This document shows positions 1-5,686 of a stretch of 6,482 bases of DNA, in pieces. The DNA is from Actinomycetes bacterium. GTDB lineage: Bacteria; Actinomycetota; Actinomycetes; Actinomycetales; Cellulomonadaceae. Where the stretch lies: assembly GCA_023388235.1 (NCBI GenBank), contig JAEWGQ010000323.1, positions 1 to 6,482 of the forward strand, in the 5' to 3' direction. Made by a program: the position numbers and the translations under genes. Within the stretch, counting starts at the first letter, position 1. The number at the start of each line of letters is the position of its first letter. The notes below the pieces were generated by a model. It did not search any database. It was not told where the DNA came from and saw nothing but the letters and a program-made list of their open reading frames with translations.

Positions 1-465
1 GTCCTCGCCGGCGGGCGCCGGGGCGTCCGCACCGGTCAGCCGCACGCGCACGCGGGAGGCCCGCACGACGCCCGCGACGATCGGCAGCGCGGGGCCGCGG
101 CCGGCGCCGGAGACCCGCAGGGTCACCTCGTCGGCCACGCCGATCGCGCGCTCCGACCAGGACACGACGCGCGGCGCGGACAGCACCTCGGCGCGGGTGC
201 CGCGCACGACCTCGACCTCCACGTCGCCGCGCAGGGCGGTCTGCACCGCACCGGTGGTCAGGTCGACCGCGGCGAACGGGTGCAGCTCGCCGATGCCGTG
301 CCGGACGAGCGCGTCGAGCGCGGCGCCGAGGCCACCGCCCTGCTCGGGCGCGCCGGCCCAGACGTCGCGGACGACCTCCGGCGGGGTGGACGGGGCGAGC
401 AGCAGCACGGCTCCGCCCGCGACGACCGCGTACCAGTCGCCCGGGGTGTACTCGGGAACGGTCAC
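1..465 (-). CDS. Hypothetical protein, probable N-terminal part of an FHA-domain-type signalling protein (partial, runs off left edge)
   Basis: A 155-codon open frame starts at a GTG at 465 and is still open at base 1, so only the N-terminus is visible. The GTG overlaps the stop of the PP2C phosphatase gene by four bases (GTGA). A consensus ribosome site, AGGAGGA, lies six bases upstream, so the start is well supported. The protein begins VTVPEYTPGDWYAVVAGG, followed by a hydrophobic strand, a Leu/Ala-rich helical stretch around residues 30-57, and a strand-rich part with RGDVEVEV near 79-86. There is no signal peptide or clear membrane helix. This layout resembles my recollection of the uncharacterised N-terminal region of actinobacterial FHA-domain proteins encoded beside PP2C phosphatases. 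FHA domains bind phosphothreonine, which would suit this partner. No FHA motif falls inside the window, so the functional name is inference. The reading frame itself is secure. Confidence 0.75.
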   Translation of the reverse strand, partial: MTVPEYTPGDWYAVVAGGAVLLLAPSTPPEVVRDVWAGAPEQGGGLGAALDALVRHGIGELHPFAAVDLTTGAVQTALRGDVEVEVVRGTRAEVLSAPRVVSWSERAIGVADEVTLRVSGAGRGPALPIVAGVVRASRVRVRLTGADAPAPAGED

Positions 466-1289
466 CGAGAGTCCTCCTGGTGGCTTCGGGGTCGCGGGAT
501 GGTGGCCCCGTCGACCGTCTCGTCCCATGTCCTATCGGCACCCTCGACCCCGAACGCAAGCCATCCGGTGCCGTCGTCCGTGATCGGGTCCGCGTCGACC
601 ACCACCGCGGTGGCGTTGTCGCGCCCGCCGGCCTCGACGGCGCGGCGCACGAGCTCGGCCGCGGCCGCCCCCGCGCCGGGCGTCCCCGCGAGCACCGCGG
701 CGACGTCCGCCGGGGTCAGCTCGCCGGACACGCCGTCGGAGCACACGAGCAGCCGGTCGCCGGGCTGCGCGGGCAGCATCCAGTAGTCGGGCTCCGGGTC
801 GGCGCCGGTGCCGAGGGCCCGGGTGAGCACGTGCCGCTCGGGGTGGCGCTCGGCCGCGGCCCGGCTGAGCGTGCCCGAGTCCACCAGCTCCTGGACGACC
901 GAGTGGTCGACGGTCAGCTGGGCGAGCTCGCCGGCGGCCCACCGGTACACCCGGGAGTCGCCGACGTTGAACACGAGCCAGTGCGCGGTGCCGTCGTGCT
1001 CGCCGAGCGCCACGCCCGCGACCGTCGTGCCGCCCTCGCGCCGCTCGAACGTCGACCGGATCCGCTGCGCCGCCCGCCGGAAGCAGGCGTGCAGGTCCGA
1101 GGGGTCGACCGACGTCAGGCCGGCGAGGCGCGCGAACTCCTCGACCGCGAGCCGGCTGGCGACGTCGCCCGCCTCGTGCCCGCCCATGCCGTCGGCGACC
1201 AGGAACACCGGCGGGTGGGCCAGCAGCGCGTCCTCGTTCAGCGCGCGCACGCGCCCCCTGTCGGTCGCGGATCCCCACGTCGTGCGCAC
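462..1289 (-). CDS. PP2C-family Ser/Thr protein phosphatase (PstP-like catalytic domain, soluble)
   Basis: This 275-residue protein is a metal-dependent PP2C/PPM phosphatase that removes phosphate from Ser/Thr-phosphorylated proteins. Its motifs are in canonical order: RALNED at 15-20, DGMGGH at 33-38 (metal-binding Asp and Gly), GGTTVAGVAL at 86-95, NVGDSRVYR at 108-116, TVDHS at 126-130, CSDGVSGEL at 183-191, and RDNATAVVVD at 223-232 with the last metal-binding Asp-Asn. The catalytic domain fills residues 1 to about 235. The remaining 40 residues are a tail without a membrane helix, so it should be cytoplasmic, unlike membrane-anchored PstP. The GTG at 1289 is chosen because AGGGGAG lies five bases upstream and the first conserved strand begins at once. 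The gene overlaps the next one by GTGA, implying coupled expression. No Ser/Thr kinase is visible here, so its substrate system is unknown. Confidence 0.95.
   Translation of the reverse strand: MRTTWGSATDRGRVRALNEDALLAHPPVFLVADGMGGHEAGDVASRLAVEEFARLAGLTSVDPSDLHACFRRAAQRIRSTFERREGGTTVAGVALGEHDGTAHWLVFNVGDSRVYRWAAGELAQLTVDHSVVQELVDSGTLSRAAAERHPERHVLTRALGTGADPEPDYWMLPAQPGDRLLVCSDGVSGELTPADVAAVLAGTPGAGAAAAELVRRAVEAGGRDNATAVVVDADPITDDGTGWLAFGVEGADRTWDETVDGATIPRPRSHQEDSR
472..478 (-). promoter_or_regulatory. Strong Shine-Dalgarno site (AGGAGGA) for the leftmost gene
   Basis: On the minus strand AGGAGGA is followed by six bases (CTCTCG) and then the GTG at 465. The site lies inside the 3' end of the PP2C gene. 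It is the best ribosome site I see in the window. It fixes the downstream start and suggests that gene is initiated efficiently in its own right as well as by coupling through the GTGA overlap. Confidence 0.8.
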
Positions 1290-1294
1290 CTGGA

Positions 1295-1301
1295 CTCCCC
1301 T
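1295..1301 (-). promoter_or_regulatory. Shine-Dalgarno site (AGGGGAG) for the PP2C gene
   Basis: AGGGGAG on the minus strand stands five bases before the GTG at 1289. Together with the PP2C fold starting immediately after this codon, it settles the start. Confidence 0.7.
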
Positions 1302-1318
1302 CGGTCGGTCGCGCCCCT

Positions 1319-1337
1319 ATTGTGCCGGTACTCGGCA
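1319..1337 (-). promoter_or_regulatory. Candidate promoter -10 region with overlapping short inverted repeat, upstream of PP2C
   Basis: The 120-bp gap between the hydrolase stop and the PP2C start is the only intergenic stretch of any size. On the minus strand CACAAT (1324-1319) has the -11 A and -7 T of an actinobacterial -10 element and would place the transcript start near 1312. That leaves a 23-nt leader containing the AGGGGAG site. I see no good -35 at 17-19 bp. A perfect 5-bp inverted repeat with a 5-base loop (TGCCG-GTACT-CGGCA on the plus strand, 1323-1337) overlaps this hexamer and could be an operator half-site pair, or chance in GC-rich DNA. Confidence 0.3.
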
Positions 1338-1409
1338 GCACCCCATCACGTCGTCCGGCAAGACTGCGTGACCAGGGCGGGGGTGTCGCGCCGGACGCCG
1401 CGCGCCGGC

Positions 1410-2906
1410 CTAGATGCCGAGCTGGTACACGCCCCAGTACGCGAGCACGACGAGCAGCGCGGCGCAGGCCGCGCACGTCCCCCACAGCACGACGTGCCCG
1501 ACGACGCCGCGGGCCAGCGGCTCCCCGGTCTGCCGCAGGTGGCGCAGCCGCGCGACCACCGCGGCCGCCGCGAGCACCGCGGCGAGCCCGAGCAGCCGCA
1601 CGCCGAGCCAGCCCCCCTGGACGATCCACCCGTTGCGCTCGTACCCGAGGGCCAGCCGCGCGACGGCGACCAGGTACCAGACCAGCGCCCCGACGGTGCC
1701 GACGGACGTCGCGGACAGCAGCGCGAGCAGGCGCGCCAGCGCCCGGTCCCGGCCCGGGACGGGCGGCCGCCCGCGCACGTGCTGCACGCCCACGACCACC
1801 CAGCGGGCGAGCGGGAGCAGCACCACGAGCCCGACGGCACCCAGGACGAGGAACACCAGCACGTCCCCGTTGCCGAGCCACCGCGGCTGCGGCACGGGCG
1901 CCGCCCAGTAGAGCTGCTCGGGCTGGTCCCCCGCGATGCGCGGCCACGTCGACCCGGTGCCGGGCAGCCCCTGCACCCAGCCCGTGAGGTCGCGCAGGAA
2001 CGCCGGCGCGACCACCCCGTCCACGCGGATGCCGTGGTCCGCCCCGCGGTAGTACCGCACCGTGTACGCGGTGTTCCCGGCGATCGCGACGTCGCGGATG
2101 ATCTGCTCCGCGCCCTGCACGAGCGGCATGGACGCGTCGGCGGTGCCGTAGGCCACCAGCACCGGCTGGGTCATGCGGCGCTGGTACGGCGCCACGTCGA
2201 AGTCCGCGTACTCGAACCCGCCGCCGGGGAGCGACATGCCGACCGCCCGGGGGATCGCCCGGAACACCTGCTGCGGCACCCCGGTGTTGCGCAGGTAGGA
2301 GTCCACCGCGAACGCCGCCTGCTGCCGGGCCGGGACGACCGGCGCGGAGACGAGCACCACGAAGGCGATGTCCGGCTGGTCGACCGCCATCACGGGCGCG
2401 ATCCAGGCGCCCTCGCTCTCCGCGTAGACGCCCACGCGGTCCGGGTCCACCCCCTCGACCGAGCGCAGCACGTCGAACGAGCGCAGGTAGTCCTGCGCCA
2501 TCGTCACGTAGTCGCGGTGCCGCACCGTGTAGGTGTCGAGGCGCTTGTCCGGCACGAGGGTGGCGACCCCGGCCTCGGCGAGCGCCTGCGCCTGCGCGAC
2601 GAACGCGTCGGCGAACGCGCCGGTCCCCGCGCCGTGCACGAACACCACGCCCGGGACGTCCCCGGCCACCCCGACGGGCAGCAGCAGCCGGGCCTGCACC
2701 GTGGCGCCGTCGAGCGGGACCTCGACGACCGTCTCGTCGACCGGGTACGGCCCCGTCCGCGGGGCGCCGGGGATGGCGGTGGACTCGGCCTGGACGGTCA
2801 GCGGGTCGGTCATCGGCACGGGCGTCCACTGCGGCCCGAGGAGCGCGCCCAGGACCGCGAGGACGATGGCCCCCACGACCGTCCCCGCCGCGACCCGGTA
2901 GCGCAC
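1410..2906 (-). CDS. Membrane-anchored extracytoplasmic alpha/beta-hydrolase with four C-terminal transmembrane helices
   Basis: The 498-residue product starts VRYRVAAG and has a membrane helix at about 5-24. A hydrolase domain at about 55-325 follows, with HGAGTG at 91-96 (oxyanion-hole region), nucleophile elbow AESEG with Ser174, Asp257 in YGTADASMP and His291 in GADHG, which together form a plausible catalytic triad. Four more hydrophobic helices follow at about 349-371, 392-420, 433-452 and 470-494. Basic loops near 378-392 and 452-466 put the hydrolase outside the cytoplasm by the positive-inside rule. The fold suggests an esterase, acyl-hydrolase or peptidase, but the substrate cannot be read from sequence. 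It lies just after era and before the PP2C unit. An alternative GTG at 2978, six bases past the era stop, would add 24 residues. I chose 2906 because the membrane segment and a well-placed -10-like hexamer both fit it. Confidence 0.85.
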   Translation of the reverse strand: MRYRVAAGTVVGAIVLAVLGALLGPQWTPVPMTDPLTVQAESTAIPGAPRTGPYPVDETVVEVPLDGATVQARLLLPVGVAGDVPGVVFVHGAGTGAFADAFVAQAQALAEAGVATLVPDKRLDTYTVRHRDYVTMAQDYLRSFDVLRSVEGVDPDRVGVYAESEGAWIAPVMAVDQPDIAFVVLVSAPVVPARQQAAFAVDSYLRNTGVPQQVFRAIPRAVGMSLPGGGFEYADFDVAPYQRRMTQPVLVAYGTADASMPLVQGAEQIIRDVAIAGNTAYTVRYYRGADHGIRVDGVVAPAFLRDLTGWVQGLPGTGSTWPRIAGDQPEQLYWAAPVPQPRWLGNGDVLVFLVLGAVGLVVLLPLARWVVVGVQHVRGRPPVPGRDRALARLLALLSATSVGTVGALVWYLVAVARLALGYERNGWIVQGGWLGVRLLGLAAVLAAAAVVARLRHLRQTGEPLARGVVGHVVLWGTCAACAALLVVLAYWGVYQLGI

Positions 2907-2912
2907 CTCGCG

Positions 2913-2918
2913 ATTATC
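2913..2918 (-). promoter_or_regulatory. Candidate -10 element (GATAAT) giving a leaderless transcript for the hydrolase
   Basis: On the minus strand GATAAT is followed by exactly six bases (CGCGAG) and then the GTG at 2906, so +1 would be the G of the start codon. This is the spacing of leaderless actinobacterial mRNAs. No Shine-Dalgarno site precedes this GTG, which agrees with leaderless initiation. No recognisable -35 was found 17-18 bp upstream. The AT-rich hexamer stands out in very GC-rich surroundings. Confidence 0.4.
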
Positions 2919-2983
2919 GCCGACGGGCCGGCGCTTCCCGCGGACCTCGTCCGTCCCGGGGTCGCCCGGCGCGGCCACCGCGC

Positions 2984-3886
2984 TCAGAACCCCAGCCGCC
3001 CGAGCTGCTTGGGATCGCGCTGCCAGTCCTTGGCCACCTTCACGTGCAGGTCGAGGTACACGCGCGACCCGAGCAGCGCCTCGATGCCCCGGCGGGCGCG
3101 GGTGCCGACCTCGCGCAGGCGGGACCCGCCGCGCCCGATGACGATCGCCTTCTGGCTGTCGCGCTCGACGAACAGGTGCACGCGGACGTCCAGCATCGGC
3201 GCCTGCCCCGCGGCCACCTCGCGCGGCACGATCTCCTCGACGACCACCGCCAGCGAGTGCGGCAGCTCGTCGCGCACGCCCTCGAGGGCCGCCTCGCGCA
3301 CCAGCTCGGCGACCATGACGGCCTCCGGCTCGTCCGTGAGCTCGCCCTCGGGGTACAGCGCGGGGCCCTCGGGCAGGTGCCCGACGAGCACCTGCTCCAC
3401 CACGTCCACCTGGTAGCCGGACTCCGCCGACACCGGGACGATGTCCGCCCACTCGCCGAGCTCGGACACCGCGAGCAGGTGCTCGGCGAGCCGCTGCTTG
3501 CCGACGAGGTCCGCCTTCGTGGCGATCGCGACCACGGGCGTGCGGCGGCCGAGCTGCGCGAGCTGCTCCGCGATGAACCGGTCCCCCGGGCCGACCTTCT
3601 GGTCGGACGGCAGGCAGAACCCGACGACGTCGACCTCGGTCAGGGTGTCGCGGACCAGGTCGTTCAGCCGCTCCCCGAGCAGCGTGCGCGGCCGGTGCAG
3701 CCCCGGGGTGTCCACCAGCACGAGCTGGGCGTCCGGGCGGTGCACGATGCCGCGGATCGTGTGCCGGGTGGTCTGCGGGCGCCCGGAGGTGATCGCGACC
3801 TTCTGCCCGACGAGGGCGTTGGTGAGCGTCGACTTGCCGGCGTTGGGGCGCCCGACGAGGCACGCGAAGCCGGAGCGGTGGGTCAC
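2984..3886 (-). CDS. era: GTPase Era, 30S ribosomal subunit assembly factor
   Basis: Era binds the 3' end of 16S rRNA and acts in 30S subunit maturation. The 300-residue protein has the usual family length. GTPase motifs in order are GRPNAGKST (12-20, G1), RPQTTRHT (36-43, G2 region), DTPG (59-62, G3), TKAD (123-126, G4, with Thr in place of the usual Asn) and SAE (153-155, G5). The C-terminal KH domain carries VIGRGGSRLREVG near 249-261 and ends KDWQRDPKQLGRLGF, a highly conserved Era tail. I prefer the GTG at 3886, with GGAG six bases upstream and the mature N-terminus beginning right after it. The alternative GTG at 3901 overlaps the previous stop by GTGA and adds five residues but has no ribosome site. 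Position after ybeY and the CBS protein is the standard actinobacterial order. The gene looks intact and is normally essential or important for growth. Confidence 0.97.
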   Translation of the reverse strand: MTHRSGFACLVGRPNAGKSTLTNALVGQKVAITSGRPQTTRHTIRGIVHRPDAQLVLVDTPGLHRPRTLLGERLNDLVRDTLTEVDVVGFCLPSDQKVGPGDRFIAEQLAQLGRRTPVVAIATKADLVGKQRLAEHLLAVSELGEWADIVPVSAESGYQVDVVEQVLVGHLPEGPALYPEGELTDEPEAVMVAELVREAALEGVRDELPHSLAVVVEEIVPREVAAGQAPMLDVRVHLFVERDSQKAIVIGRGGSRLREVGTRARRGIEALLGSRVYLDLHVKVAKDWQRDPKQLGRLGF

Positions 3887-3892
3887 GGGGGT

Positions 3893-3896
3893 CTCC
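3893..3896 (-). promoter_or_regulatory. Shine-Dalgarno core (GGAG) that favours the era start at 3886
   Basis: GGAG on the minus strand is six bases before GTG at 3886 and lies just after the stop of the upstream gene. The competing GTG at 3901 has no purine-rich site in front. The site would allow era to be translated independently of the upstream gene. Confidence 0.5.
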
Positions 3897-3930
3897 GTCA
3901 CTGGTCGTGGGACCGGCCGCGGTCCGCGGC

Positions 3931-3969
3931 GGGCTGGGGTTCGGGCGCCGGCTCGGGCTCGGGCTCGGG
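3931..3969 (-). repeat. Low-complexity repeat encoding a Pro-Glu tail in the CBS protein
   Basis: A short tandem GAGCCC-like repeat on the minus strand encodes PEPEPEPAPEPQP, residues 417-429 of the read-through CBS protein, just after the CorC_HlyC domain. It is probably a flexible acidic tail. Such repeats vary in copy number by slippage. Confidence 0.6.
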
Positions 3970-4473
3970 GACGCGGGACACGAGCACCCGGGCGACGCGC
4001 TTGCGCCGGCCCTCCGTGCCCTGGGCGACGAGCCGCAGCCCGTGGATCTCCCCCGCCGAGCCGGGGATCGGCACCTTGCCGAGCGCCTTGGCGAGCAGGC
4101 CGCCGGCCGTGTCGACGTCGTCGTCGTCCACGTCGAGGCCGAACAGCTCGCCGAGCTCGTCCTTGCCGAGCCGCGCGGGCACCAGGTACGCGCCGCCGCC
4201 GAGGTCCTCGACCTGCGGCGCGGACGGGTCGTGCTCGTCGGTCAGCTCGCCGACGATCTCCTCCAGGGCGTCCTCGATCGTCACCAGGCCGGCGATCCCG
4301 CCGTACTCGTCGACGACCATCGCGAGGTGGTTCGACTCGCGCTGCATCTCCCGCAGCAGCGCGTCGGCCTTCTGCGACTCCGGCACGAACAGGGCGGGCC
4401 TGGTCAGCTCGCCCACCGTGATGCTGTCGGCGCCGAGCGCGCTCTCGAAGCTGAGCTTGGCGACGTCCTTGAG

Positions 4474-4476
4474 CTA
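4474..4476 (-). other. In-frame amber (TAG) codon inside the CNNM/CBS gene
   Basis: The minus strand reads CTG TAG CTC AAG GAC, giving L-stop-L-K-D within an otherwise perfect first CBS repeat. The family consensus here is L-Y-L-K-D, so TAC became TAG by one base. ybeY and the hydrolase gene in this same window use TAG as their normal terminator, so the codon is not generally reassigned in this genome. Confidence 0.95.
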
Positions 4477-5224
4477 CAGCACGCCGACGACCTCGTCCGG
4501 GTCGCCGTCGATCACCGGCATCCGGGAGACGCCCTTGGAGAAGAACAGGCCCATCGCCGTGCCGATCCCGGCCGTGGTGTCCACGGTGATCATGTCCGTG
4601 CGCGGGATCATCACCTCGCGCACCACGGTGTCGCTGAACTCGAAGATCGAGTGGATGAGCTCGCGGTCGTCCTCCTCCAGCACGTCGAACTCGGTCGCCT
4701 CGTCCACGATGCTGAGCAGCTGCTCCTCGCTCGTCACCGGGGCCGAGCGGGCGCGGGACGGGGTCACCCGGTTGCCGAGCGCGACCAGGCCGCCCGGGAT
4801 GGGGCCGAGCACGACCCGGATGCCGTGCACCAGCGGCGCGGTGAGCTGCAGCAGGACGCGCGAGTTGGCGCGGCCGACGCTGCGCGGGCTGGCGCCGACC
4901 AGCACGAACGAGACGCCCGTCATGATCGCCGCCGAGAGGATCAGCGAGATCCACCACTCCTCGAAGATCTGCTCGAAGGCGAGCGTCACGAGCACCGCGG
5001 CGGTGGTCTCCGCGATGATGCGGCTGAAGTTGATCGCGTTGAAGTACGCGCCGGGGTCCTCCGCGATCGCCGCCAGCGACGTCTTCGCCCGGGAGGTCTC
5101 GGCGAGGTCGGCGATGTCGCCGCGCGACTGCACCGCCAGCGCCGAGTCCACGGCCGCCATGAGCCCGCCGAACGCCACCAGGAGGAAGGCGACGACGAAG
5201 AACAGGGTTGCGAGCATCCGGCGC

Positions 5225-5686
5225 CTAGCGCTGTCGGTCGTAGCGGGCGAAGCCCACGAGGATGTCGCGCTGGATGCCGAACATCTCGCGCTCCTCGGCC
5301 GGCTCGGCGTGGTCGAAGCCGAGCAGGTGGAGGATGCCGTGCGTGGTCAGCAGCAGCAGCTCCTCGAGCAGGGTGTGACCGGCGGTCTCCGCCTGCACCT
5401 GGGCGACCTGCGGGCAGAGCACCACGTCGCCGAGCAGCCCCGCCGGGGCCGGCTCCTCCTCGGTGCCCGGACGCAGCTCGTCCATCGGGAAGCTGAGCAC
5501 GTCGGTCGGGCCGGGCTCGTCCATCCACTGCACGTGCAGCTGCTCCATCGCCGCCTCGTCCACCAGGACGATCGCGAGCTCGGCGTCGGGGTGCACGTGC
5601 ATGATGTCGAGCGCGTAGCCCGCGAGGCGCTGCAGGGCGGACTCGTCCACCTCGATGGCGGACTCGTTGTTGATCTCGATGCTCAT
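5225..5686 (-). CDS. ybeY: YbeY, endoribonuclease / rRNA maturation factor
   Basis: YbeY is a zinc-dependent single-strand endoribonuclease family involved in 16S rRNA 3'-end maturation and ribosome quality control. The 153-residue protein matches the usual length. It contains TDVLSFPM at 61-68, GDVVLCP at 86-92 and the family signature [11 protein letters not shown] at 116-126, whose His116, His120 and His126 are the metal ligands. The ATG at 5686 overlaps the phoH stop by four bases (ATGA), which shows translational coupling. An AGGG about nine bases upstream is a modest ribosome site. It ends with TAG seven bases before the CBS-protein start. The phoH-ybeY-era neighbourhood is highly conserved and joins factors acting on RNA and the 30S subunit. 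The gene appears complete and functional. Confidence 0.97.
   Translation of the reverse strand: MSIEINNESAIEVDESALQRLAGYALDIMHVHPDAELAIVLVDEAAMEQLHVQWMDEPGPTDVLSFPMDELRPGTEEEPAPAGLLGDVVLCPQVAQVQAETAGHTLLEELLLLTTHGILHLLGFDHAEPAEEREMFGIQRDILVGFARYDRQR

Larger units (their letters stand above)
3898..5217 (-). pseudogene. CNNM/DUF21-CBS (CorC/HlyC family) membrane protein, interrupted by an in-frame TAG
   Basis: Read through position 248, this is a 439-residue protein of normal family size. The DUF21/CNNM membrane domain has hydrophobic helices at about 2-24, 61-82, 88-110 and 121-147. Next come a CBS pair (first repeat from about 198 with EVMIPRTDMI at 201-210, second about 266-325 with VVDEYGGIAGLVTIEDALEE at 301-320), a CorC_HlyC domain at about 340-415 and a Pro-Glu tail. 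Relatives are linked to Mg2+ or Co2+ transport; the old haemolysin label is not supported. Codon 248 is TAG (4476-4474) where relatives have Tyr (VGVLYLKD). One C-to-G change from TAC explains it. The frame continues intact to the TGA at 3898. Taken literally, translation stops inside CBS1, giving 247 residues with the membrane domain only. No start with a ribosome site follows nearby. ATG at 5217 lies 7 bp after the ybeY stop. Either a recent nonsense mutation or a sequence error. Confidence 0.88.

Noticed and set aside
1390..1409. Possible terminator hairpin after the hydrolase stop (GCCGG ... CCGGC, 10-base loop)
   Set aside because: The stem is only five pairs, there is no T-run after it, and such pairs are common by chance at this GC content.
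532..2829. Minus-strand open frame of 765 codons spanning the hydrolase and PP2C genes in another frame
   Set aside because: Its sequence is Arg/Gly/Ala-rich without motifs, and it crosses the intergenic gap and two genes with clear catalytic motifs in their own frames.
480..3416. Plus-strand open frame of 978 codons
   Set aside because: It runs antisense to the PP2C, hydrolase and era genes, is packed with Arg, Pro, Gly, His and Ala, has no domain, and is explained by the scarcity of stop codons in GC-rich DNA.
3931..3969. Short tandem repeat as a CRISPR or mobile-element repeat
   Set aside because: The units are about six bases, uninterrupted by spacers, and encode a Pro-Glu tail in frame with the CBS protein.
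3898..4416. Downstream CBS fragment as a separate gene starting at GTG 4416
   Set aside because: That GTG has no ribosome site and lies between the two CBS repeats. The same frame continues upstream with conserved residues to the TAG, so it is the tail of one broken gene.
3907..5496. Plus-strand open frame of 529 codons over the CBS gene
   Set aside because: Antisense shadow rich in Arg, His and Asp. The conserved DUF21, CBS and CorC_HlyC motifs lie on the opposite strand.
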